64,000 nucleotides of DNA from Longimicrobiales bacterium (GTDB lineage: Bacteria; Gemmatimonadota; Gemmatimonadetes; Longimicrobiales; Gaopeijiaceae): assembly GCA_028284495.1 (NCBI GenBank), contig JANQRP010000032.1, positions 1-64,000 of the forward strand. Direction: 5' to 3'. The notes beneath the pieces are model-generated. The model was not told the origin of the DNA and did not search any database. It saw only the letters and a program-made list of their open reading frames with translations. Of this stretch, positions 7,854-14,982 are shown in pieces; positions within the stretch are counted from its first letter, which is position 1, and every line of letters starts with the position of its first letter. The position numbers were made by a program, and so were the translations under genes.

Positions 7854-8912
7854 GTGCGCATCGCAGTGAACACGGGGGGCGGCGACGCCCCTGGCCTCAA
7901 CGCGGTCATCCGCGCCTTCACCCTCGGCGCAATACACCGCGGCTGGGAGGTCGTCGGCATTCGTCGCGGCTACGACGGACTGTTCATGGAAGACGGAAAG
8001 GGCATCGTGACGCTCGACGAGGAGGCGGTGCGCGGGATCACGCACCTGGGCGGGACGATCCTCGGGACGACCAACCGGGGCAATCCACTGGAGGTTCGGA
8101 ACGGAAGCGATCGCGGTGACGAGGTGGTGCAGCGCATCCACGATCTGGGCTGCGACGGGCTGGTCGCAATCGGCGGCGACGGCTCGCTCACGATCGCGGC
8201 CGAGCTCCAGCGACGCGGCCTCAAGGTGATCGGCGTACCGAAGACGATCGACAACGACCTGGCGGCCACGACGGTGACCTTCGGCTTCCACACGGCGGTC
8301 CAGACGGCGACGGACGCGATCGGCCGCCTTCACTCGACGGCCGAGGCGCACCGCCGGACGATGGTGGTGGAGGTCATGGGTCGCGACGCGGGGTGGATCG
8401 GCCTCTTCTCCGGGCTCGGCGGGACGGCGGACGTGATTCTGATTCCCGAGATCCCCTTCGACTTCGACCGCGTCTGTGCGGCGGTCCGCGAGCGGTACGA
8501 CGACGGTCCCGAGTTCGCGATCGTGGTCGTGTCGGAAGGTGCGCGCCCGATCGGGGGCAAGGTGGAGGTCGTGGAGACGGCCACACCCGGGCGTCCGCGC
8601 TACGGTGGGATCGCGGACTTCGTGGCGAAGGAGATCACGAAGCGCGCGGGCCACGAGACCCGCTCACTGGTGCTCGGTCACATCCAGCGCGGCGGCGAGC
8701 CGACGGCCTACGACAAGGTGCTGGCGCTCCGATTCGGCGCGGCCGCGGTCGAGCTCGCGGCGCGAGGCGACTGGGGCTCGATGGTGGCGCTCCATCCACC
8801 GCACGTGGATGCGGTACCGCTCGCGGAGGCGACCGCCCGGCTGAGGCTCGTGCCGCTCGACAGCGACATTGTACAGACGGCGCGAAGCCTGGGCGTGAGC
8901 TTCGGCGACTGA
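7854..8912 (+). CDS. pfkA: 6-phosphofructokinase (mixed-signature, group III-like)
   Basis: The 352-residue enzyme would phosphorylate fructose 6-phosphate to the 1,6-bisphosphate. The nucleotide loop GGDG is at 107-110 and the catalytic TIDND at 131-135. The residue matching E. coli Gly104 is Gly110, the ATP-type choice, whereas the one matching Gly124 is Lys130 (PKTIDND), which is typical of PPi enzymes. This Gly/Lys pair is known from ATP-dependent actinobacterial members of the mixed-substrate group. MGRDAGWIG and GHIQRGGEPTAYD are the substrate-binding blocks. The start is GTG at 7854, giving the family MRIAVNTGGGDAPGLN opening. It follows the nucleotidyltransferase gene closely and may share its transcript. 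Confidence 0.9.
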   Translation: MRIAVNTGGGDAPGLNAVIRAFTLGAIHRGWEVVGIRRGYDGLFMEDGKGIVTLDEEAVRGITHLGGTILGTTNRGNPLEVRNGSDRGDEVVQRIHDLGCDGLVAIGGDGSLTIAAELQRRGLKVIGVPKTIDNDLAATTVTFGFHTAVQTATDAIGRLHSTAEAHRRTMVVEVMGRDAGWIGLFSGLGGTADVILIPEIPFDFDRVCAAVRERYDDGPEFAIVVVSEGARPIGGKVEVVETATPGRPRYGGIADFVAKEITKRAGHETRSLVLGHIQRGGEPTAYDKVLALRFGAAAVELAARGDWGSMVALHPPHVDAVPLAEATARLRLVPLDSDIVQTARSLGVSFGD

Positions 8913-9008
8913 CGGCTCAGCGCTTCCGGCACACGGGGCGTCTCCCCGCGTAGATTGACCATTCGAGACGTCGGCGCTCGGCCGACACACTCCGCAACCG
9001 ATCGAGCC

Positions 9009-11471
9009 ATGTCCGTACGTATCCTCTCGGCCGTCGCGGCCACGTCCCTGCTCGCCCTTCCATCGCCCGCCGCCGCGCAGTACACGGCGGACTACATCCC
9101 CTCCGTCGTGGCCGACGAGACGTTCCCGCTCTCGATCCGGTCGATCATGCGTGCGGAGGAGATCGTGGGGCAGTCACCCGCCGGCGTCCGCTGGAGCGCG
9201 GACGGCGAGACGATCTACTTCACGTGGGTCCCGGGCGGGAACGAATGGGACGCGGACCGCGAGTGGTACAGGGTGCCCGCCGGCGGGGGCGAGCCGGTCC
9301 GGCTGACCGACGACGAGGAGGACGACCTGAACGTCGTCACGGCGTCGGGCGACATCTCGCCGGACGGCGAGTGGGAGCTGATCGGCCTGGGTGGCGACAT
9401 CTGGCTCCGCGACCGCGACTCGCGCGAGATGGTGCAGCTGACCGCCACCCGCGGCGGCGAGGGCCAGGCGACGTGGAGCGCGGACGGCAGCGAGATCTTC
9501 TACAGGGGCGGCGAGGACCTGTTCGCCATGTCCGTCGAGAATGGTCGGATCCGCCAGCTCACGGACATCCGCGCCGGCGACCCGCCGTCCTTCGAGCCGG
9601 AAGAGGAGGACGACCCGCAGCGCCGGTTCCTCATCGAGCAGCAGCGCGAGCTCTTCGAGTTCATCCGACGCCAGCATCAGGAGGACGAGCGCCAGCGACT
9701 CGAGCGGGAGGAGGCGGCCAACGAGCCGCCGGAGCCCGGCGAGCTTCAGCCGACGTATGTGCCGAACGGCGAGCGTGTGGGCCAGATGGTGCCGAACGGC
9801 GACGGCTCCTACATCGCGATCTCGACCTTCCGGGACAGCGGTGGTGACACCGAGGCGACGCCGGTGCCCTTCTGGATCACGGAGTCCGGCTACACGGAGC
9901 CGCGGAACGTCCGCTCGAAGGTCGGCGACAGCCAGCCGGGCCGGTCTCGTGCCGGCTTCATCGACGCGGCCACCGGCGAGGTGACGTACTTCGACGCGGC
10001 GCCGGAGGACTTCGAGGGGAACGTTTCGACGCAGCTCCTCGGGTGGAACGACGCGGGGACCCACGCGCTGATCGCGGGCTCGTCGGACGACGACGAGAAC
10101 CGCTGGCTGTGGACGGTCGAGGCCGCCACGGGCGAGCGTGCGCTGATCCATCACCTCTACGACGAGGCGTGGGTCGGCGGCCCCTGCGGTGGCTGCCGCG
10201 GCTGGCTTCCCGGTGAGGACCGCGTCTGGTTCTCGTCGGAGGAGAGCGGCTACGTACATCTGTATGTCGCGAACGCGGACGGGAGCGGCGTGACCGCGCT
10301 CACGAGCGGGAACTGGGAGGTCCAGAGCGCGACCATTCTGGACCTCGACCGCGCGGAGGGCCGCAACCGCTTCTGGGTCACGACCAACGAGGGTGACCCG
10401 GCCAACACGCACCAGGGATGGCTCCAGTACGACGACGGGGGCGCCGTCGGCCCGATCGACTACCTGACCGAGGGCGACGGACGCTTCTCGGTCACGCTGT
10501 CGCCCGACCTCGAGCGCGCCGCCGTGCTGGCCAACTTCGGCAACCGCCCCGCCGAACTGTTCGTGGCGGACGCGGACGACGTGATGGAGATGGAGGAGGT
10601 CACGACGACGCCGACCGAGGAGTGGCTCTCCTTCGACTGGCTCTGGCCGGAGATCGTGCAGATCCCCGCGGACGACGGCATCGACGTGCCGGCGCGCATC
10701 TACCGCCCGGCCGACCTGGGCGCGGAGCCCAACGGCGCGGCCGTCATCTTCGTGCACGGAGCGGGCTACCTGCAGAACGTCCACAACGGATGGTCGAGCT
10801 ACTACCGCGAGTACATGTTCCACCACTTTCTCGCGGCCAACGGCTACACGGTGCTCGACATCGACTACCGCGGATCGGCCGGCTACGGTCGCGACTGGCG
10901 GACCGCGATCTACCGCTTCATGGGCGGCGCGGACCTGAGCGATCAGGTGGACGGCGCGGAGTGGCTCGTGGCCAACGAGGGCGTGGACGCCGACCGGATC
11001 GGCATCTATGGCGGGTCGTACGGAGGCTTCATCACGCTGATGGCGCTCTTCACCGCGGGCGACACCTTCAAGGCGGGCGCGGCGCTGCGGTCGGTGACCG
11101 ACTGGGCGCACTACAACGACGGCTATACCTCCAACATCCTGAACGACCCGCAGGAGGACGAGGAGGCGTATCGGATGAGCTCGCCCATCTACCACGCGGA
11201 AGGGTTCGGGCCGGACCAGCACCTCCTGATTCCCCACGGCATGGTCGACACGAACGTGCACTTCTCGGACGTCGTGCGCCTCGCCCAGCGGCTGATCGAG
11301 CTCGGGAAGGAGAACTGGGAGATGGCGGTCTACCCGGTCGAGAACCACGGCTTCACCGTGCCGTCGTCGTGGACCGACGAGTACCGGCGGATCTTCGAGC
11401 TCTTCGAGCGCACGCTCAGCGAGCCGGGGTGCACCGAGGCCGGCGGGCTCTGCGCGGTGCCGGGGCGGTAG
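9009..11471 (+). CDS. Secreted S9-family prolyl-oligopeptidase-type peptidase
   Basis: An 820-residue exported serine peptidase. A Sec signal ends around PAAAQ, a seven-bladed propeller (TolB/DPP4-like WSADG, SPDGEW repeats) spans about residues 50-560, and the alpha/beta-hydrolase domain is C-terminal. The triad is visible: S670 in GGSYGGF, D747 in MVDTNVHF and H780 in ENHGFTVPSS. A charged, glutamate/arginine-rich segment near residues 195-240 interrupts the propeller. It is expected to cleave peptides in the periplasm. The ATG at 9009 is used because the signal peptide begins there. It converges on the ADOP permease gene, 12 bases away. Confidence 0.88.
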   Translation: MSVRILSAVAATSLLALPSPAAAQYTADYIPSVVADETFPLSIRSIMRAEEIVGQSPAGVRWSADGETIYFTWVPGGNEWDADREWYRVPAGGGEPVRLTDDEEDDLNVVTASGDISPDGEWELIGLGGDIWLRDRDSREMVQLTATRGGEGQATWSADGSEIFYRGGEDLFAMSVENGRIRQLTDIRAGDPPSFEPEEEDDPQRRFLIEQQRELFEFIRRQHQEDERQRLEREEAANEPPEPGELQPTYVPNGERVGQMVPNGDGSYIAISTFRDSGGDTEATPVPFWITESGYTEPRNVRSKVGDSQPGRSRAGFIDAATGEVTYFDAAPEDFEGNVSTQLLGWNDAGTHALIAGSSDDDENRWLWTVEAATGERALIHHLYDEAWVGGPCGGCRGWLPGEDRVWFSSEESGYVHLYVANADGSGVTALTSGNWEVQSATILDLDRAEGRNRFWVTTNEGDPANTHQGWLQYDDGGAVGPIDYLTEGDGRFSVTLSPDLERAAVLANFGNRPAELFVADADDVMEMEEVTTTPTEEWLSFDWLWPEIVQIPADDGIDVPARIYRPADLGAEPNGAAVIFVHGAGYLQNVHNGWSSYYREYMFHHFLAANGYTVLDIDYRGSAGYGRDWRTAIYRFMGGADLSDQVDGAEWLVANEGVDADRIGIYGGSYGGFITLMALFTAGDTFKAGAALRSVTDWAHYNDGYTSNILNDPQEDEEAYRMSSPIYHAEGFGPDQHLLIPHGMVDTNVHFSDVVRLAQRLIELGKENWEMAVYPVENHGFTVPSSWTDEYRRIFELFERTLSEPGCTEAGGLCAVPGR

Positions 11472-11484
11472 GGCGCGCCGCCCC
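11462..11484. terminator. Hairpin between convergent S9 peptidase and ADOP permease genes
   Basis: GGGGCGG and CCGCCCC form a 7-bp stem with a 9-base loop across the stop codon of the peptidase gene, reaching the stop of the convergent permease gene. It is symmetric enough to act on both transcripts. There is no clear T-tract, so intrinsic termination is only plausible. Confidence 0.4.
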
Positions 11485-14216
11485 TAGTCGGGCCGGAGCG
11501 AGCGGGTCGGGTCCGTCCGTCCCGCTCGCCACGCAGGCAGGCCGCTGGCGGCCACACCGGTGATCAGCAGCGTCGCGACGGCGGCGGCCCACGCGCGCCC
11601 GTCGCCGGGAGCCACGCCGAACAGGAGCGTGGAGGCGAGACGCGACGCCACCAGCGCGAGTCCCGATCCGGCCACGATGCCCAGGATCGTGATGCCGGCG
11701 CCGTGCCGCAGCACGTCGCGCACGATGCGGCGCGTGCCGGCGCCGAGGGCCATGCGGATGCCGAGCTCTCGCCGCCTCGACCGGATGTTCTGGGCGAGCG
11801 TCGAGTAGAGGCCGACCACGGCGAAGAGCACTGCGCCGATGGCGAAGAAGCCGAAGAGCAGCGCGAAGAAGGTCGACTCCAGATAGCTCTCCTCGAGCTG
11901 GGCCGACACGGATCGCACACCCCGGAGCTCGACGCCCGGCACCGCCCCCGCCGCGGCGGCGATCGCGCGGTCGGCGGAGCCGGCGTCGCTCATCCGCACG
12001 CGCAGGTCGAGCGCCTGCCCGTACATCTGCTCGTAGGGGATCCATACGTGCTGTTCGACCTCGCCGCGCGGCCCCCGGTAGCGGGGGTTCGATGCGACCC
12101 CGACCACGGTGCGGGGCGTGAAGGTCCCGTCCCCGCCGACGACGAGTCGGCGACCAAGGGGGGAGGCCGTTCCGAACCACGCCTCGGCCACAGAGCGAGA
12201 CACCACGACCACGGGCTCGGAGTCGGCGCGGTCGGTGGCGCTGAGGCTCCGGCCACTCAGCACGGGAATCCCGAGCATCTCGAGGGTGCCCCCGCCCACG
12301 CGGTGGAACTCGATGCGCGCCTGGATCCGGTCCTCGCGAGAGACCTCGACGCCCTCCGGCTCGATGTAGCCGACGCGTCCGCCGGGCGTGTACGGCGAGC
12401 CCGATCCGAGTTCGGCCGCCACCACGCCGGGCTGACGCCGCGTCTCGTTCACGAGGGTGCGGAGTACCGCGGGGTCGAAGTCGTCGCCGCCGATGCCGGC
12501 GATGCGGAGCGTCGCGACGTACAGACCCTCGGAGTCGAGCCCGATCGGGACGCGTCGCATCTCGAGCAGGCTTCGGCCGAGGAGGGTCGCCGTCCCGGCG
12601 AGCGCGAGGCCGAGTGCGATCTGCGCGACCACGACCCCGTCGCGGAGGCGACGGGCACCCCGCCCGCCGCGGCTCGTGAGCCCGCGCGCGGTGCCGCCGA
12701 GGGCGGTGCCGTCCCGACCGGACCTCCGGACCGCGACCATGGCCGGGACGAGCCCGGCCAAGGCGCCGGCGAGTACGCTCACCCCCACGCCGAAGGCCGC
12801 GACCCGGAGGTCCACGGTCGCCTCGATCAGTCGAGGCAGAGCCACCGGCCGGCTCGCGGCGACCCACTCCACGGCGACCGACGCGGCGGCGAGCCCGAGC
12901 AGGCCGCCCGCGGCCGCGATGAACACCGACTCGGCCACCGACTCCGCCACGACGCGGACCCGCGTGGCGCCGAGGCTCACCCGGATTCGGAGCGCGTCCA
13001 CCCGATCGAAGGCGCGAAGCAGGACGAGGTTCGACGCGTTGAGCACCGCGATGGCGAGCAGGAGCAGCACCGACACGGTCAGGATGCCGAGCGTCCGTCC
13101 CACGTCGCCGAGCGTGGCCTCACGGAGCGTCCCGACCGTGAGGCCCGCGAACGCACGGGGGTCGAGCGAGTGGGTCTCGACGAGGGCCGCGCCGATGGAC
13201 GCCGCCTCGCGCTCGACCGCCGCCTGCGACGCATCGGGTACGCGGCGGCCCGCCATCTCGAGGAAGGCGAGGTCCCGCTCGAGAACGGGCAGCGGCGCGT
13301 GGGCCAAGGGCGCCCAGAGCTCCGTGTCCGCCATCCGCGCCCCCTCTGGTGGCACGAAGGAGGCCGGCATGACGCCCACGATGGTGCCGATCGAGCCGTC
13401 GATCTCGATCGATCGCCCGATCGCCGATCCCTCACCGAAGCGACGGGTCGCGAACGCCGCGGAGGCCACCACGGCCAGCGGAGCGCCGGGGTCGTCGTCC
13501 GCCGACGCGAGGACCCGACCCTCGGCCGCCCCCACCCCCAGCGTCTCGAAGAAGCCGCCGGTCACCCACCCGCCGCGGACGAGCTCCGAGGTGTCGCCCG
13601 TGCGCGCGCCCATCGTGAAGGCGGTGAACGCCGACGTGGAGGCCAGGGTCCGCGTCGCCGAGGCCAGATCGAGGTAGTTGGGGTGGGAGATCGTCCCGAA
13701 TCCCGGCCGCCCCTCACGCTCGACGCCGATGCGCACGAGCTCGTCCGAATCGGGATAGGGGAGGGGCCGCAGCGCCACCGTGTCCACCACCGCGACGACC
13801 GCGACGGTCGCGCCGAGCCCGACGCCGAGCACGCCGGCCACGAGCCCGGCCCACCCGGGCGATCTGCCCGCACTCCGCACCGCATGTCGTGAAACGTCGA
13901 TCGCCGTCCCGATCCCACCTCGCGCCCGTCCCATGCGTCTCCTCCCACTCCCCGTCGTCCCCGGCATCGCGGACCGGGCGCCCCGCCCGGCCGTCGGCGT
14001 CGTCGCTCGGGCCCGAAGCCCGGCGAGCGCCACGTCCCACACCTCCAGCATCAGATCCCACGTGCCGCCACCCCGCGACCGCCGTTCCTCGAAGGCGAGC
14101 CGGACGGCGGCCTCGTCCTCCTCCCGCGCGTGCCGCGGCCAGAGCCGCAGCGCGAAGGTGAGGAGCGTGGACTCCAGGCGCCCCCACCCTCGATGGGGTC
14201 CGCGGCGGCCCGTCAC
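11484..14216 (-). CDS. ADOP-type ABC permease (MacB/FtsX-like duplicated permease)
   Basis: A 910-residue membrane protein with two MacB-like halves: a cytoplasmic N-terminal extension with the LRLWPRHAREEDEAAVRLAF block, one membrane helix (about 120-145) and a MacB periplasmic core, then three helices with an FtsX domain, a second periplasmic core, and a last FtsX block with three helices ending in PTRSLRPD. This matches the duplicated orphan permeases first described in Acidobacteria, which have no ATPase gene beside them. The substrate is unknown; export or envelope remodelling is inferred. It starts inside the PadR gene (ATGA overlap), so the repressor and permease are translated together. 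Confidence 0.85.
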   Translation of the reverse strand: MTGRRGPHRGWGRLESTLLTFALRLWPRHAREEDEAAVRLAFEERRSRGGGTWDLMLEVWDVALAGLRARATTPTAGRGARSAMPGTTGSGRRRMGRARGGIGTAIDVSRHAVRSAGRSPGWAGLVAGVLGVGLGATVAVVAVVDTVALRPLPYPDSDELVRIGVEREGRPGFGTISHPNYLDLASATRTLASTSAFTAFTMGARTGDTSELVRGGWVTGGFFETLGVGAAEGRVLASADDDPGAPLAVVASAAFATRRFGEGSAIGRSIEIDGSIGTIVGVMPASFVPPEGARMADTELWAPLAHAPLPVLERDLAFLEMAGRRVPDASQAAVEREAASIGAALVETHSLDPRAFAGLTVGTLREATLGDVGRTLGILTVSVLLLLAIAVLNASNLVLLRAFDRVDALRIRVSLGATRVRVVAESVAESVFIAAAGGLLGLAAASVAVEWVAASRPVALPRLIEATVDLRVAAFGVGVSVLAGALAGLVPAMVAVRRSGRDGTALGGTARGLTSRGGRGARRLRDGVVVAQIALGLALAGTATLLGRSLLEMRRVPIGLDSEGLYVATLRIAGIGGDDFDPAVLRTLVNETRRQPGVVAAELGSGSPYTPGGRVGYIEPEGVEVSREDRIQARIEFHRVGGGTLEMLGIPVLSGRSLSATDRADSEPVVVVSRSVAEAWFGTASPLGRRLVVGGDGTFTPRTVVGVASNPRYRGPRGEVEQHVWIPYEQMYGQALDLRVRMSDAGSADRAIAAAAGAVPGVELRGVRSVSAQLEESYLESTFFALLFGFFAIGAVLFAVVGLYSTLAQNIRSRRRELGIRMALGAGTRRIVRDVLRHGAGITILGIVAGSGLALVASRLASTLLFGVAPGDGRAWAAAVATLLITGVAASGLPAWRAGRTDPTRSLRPD

Positions 14217-14557
14217 GCGGTCCCGGGCTCCAGCAGGTCTCGTTCGACCGCGACGGCGAGCAGCCGGCGTCTCCGCTCCAGTTCGTTCCGGACAGCGCTG
14301 CGGCCCGCGTCGGTCAGCCGCACGAACTTCCGCCGAGCGTCGCCGCCGCGCTCGGACGGCGGAGGATCACACGCGACGATCAGCTCATCGGCTCGAAGCC
14401 GGCGCAGCGCGAGGTAGAGGGTCCCCGAGCGCAGGTCCCCGAAGGCGGGCGTCCGCGCCTCGATGTCCTGGATGATCCCGTAGCCGTGGAGCGGCCCCCG
14501 GCCGAGGGCGACGAGGATCTCGACCTCGAGGTCCGTGAAGGTGGTGTCGGTGGGCAT
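14213..14557 (-). CDS. PadR-family transcriptional regulator
   Basis: A 114-residue PadR-type winged-helix protein: helix-turn-helix block LEVEILVALGRGPLHGYGIIQDIE, then SGTLYLALRRLRADELIV, the usual PadR recognition helix and wing, and a short dimerisation helix rich in Arg/Glu. It is the first gene of a two-gene unit with the downstream ADOP permease, which begins within its last codons. A perfect 19-base palindrome overlaps the probable -10 box upstream, which suggests that the protein represses its own operon. Confidence 0.88.
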   Translation of the reverse strand: MPTDTTFTDLEVEILVALGRGPLHGYGIIQDIEARTPAFGDLRSGTLYLALRRLRADELIVACDPPPSERGGDARRKFVRLTDAGRSAVRNELERRRRLLAVAVERDLLEPGTA

Positions 14558-14580
14558 TCGAGCGGTGTCGGTGGAATCAC

Positions 14581-14621
14581 TATAGTTGTATCAACTATAT
14601 ATGATCCCGCCGCTGCGGCAA
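14581..14621 (-). promoter_or_regulatory. Promoter and palindromic PadR operator
   Basis: TATAGTTGTATCAACTATA at 14581-14599 is a perfect inverted repeat (8-bp arms, 3-base centre). On the minus strand, TTGCCG (14621-14616) and TATAGT (14599-14594) are separated by 16 bases, a good -35/-10 pair reading towards the PadR gene at 14557. The palindrome covers the -10 box, so a bound dimer would block RNA polymerase. It is an AT-rich island in very GC-rich sequence. Assignment to this PadR is inferred from position. Confidence 0.65.
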
Positions 14622-14647
14622 GGGTTGCCGTCCTCGAGCCCGACGGT

Positions 14648-14977
14648 CTACGCCCCCCCGAGCAGGTGGTCGAGCCCGTCCGCCATCCGTCGCATGCGCG
14701 CCTGCGCCTGGCTCACGGCAGCGAGGCCCGAGGGCGTCACGGTGACGACCTTCCGATCGCGCCCGGTGTCGGGCGCCACGACGGTTTCCGCCGCGATCCA
14801 GCCCTTGGCCTCGAGCCGCCGGAGCGTGGCGTACAGGGCCCCCAGGCTGACGCTTCGGCCCGCGGTTTCCTCGATCTCGTCGCGGATCGGGACGCCGTAG
14901 GCGCCGTCGCCCACGCGGAGCACCGCGAGCAGGACGAGGTGCTCGAATTCTCCGATGGCGTCCGGTGTGTCGGCCAT
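14648..14977 (-). CDS. PadR-family transcriptional regulator (second copy)
   Basis: A 109-residue PadR protein beginning MADTPDAIGEFEHLVLLAVL. The HTH block continues GDGAYGVPIRDEIEE, then LGALYATLRRLEAKGWI, followed by the wing (RKVVTVTPSGLAAV) and a short C-terminal helix. It lies five bases downstream of the second ADOP permease gene, the opposite order from the first PadR/ADOP pair. It is a different PadR subgroup from the 14213-14557 protein, with low similarity outside the HTH. It probably acts at the GTGTACAATGTACAC palindrome upstream of the permease gene. Confidence 0.85.
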   Translation of the reverse strand: MADTPDAIGEFEHLVLLAVLRVGDGAYGVPIRDEIEETAGRSVSLGALYATLRRLEAKGWIAAETVVAPDTGRDRKVVTVTPSGLAAVSQAQARMRRMADGLDHLLGGA

Positions 14978-14982
14978 GCTCG

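Noticed and set aside
9174..11348. A 724-codon minus-strand frame
   Set aside because: Mirror of the S9 peptidase gene in a GC-rich genome; no start context and no recognisable motif.
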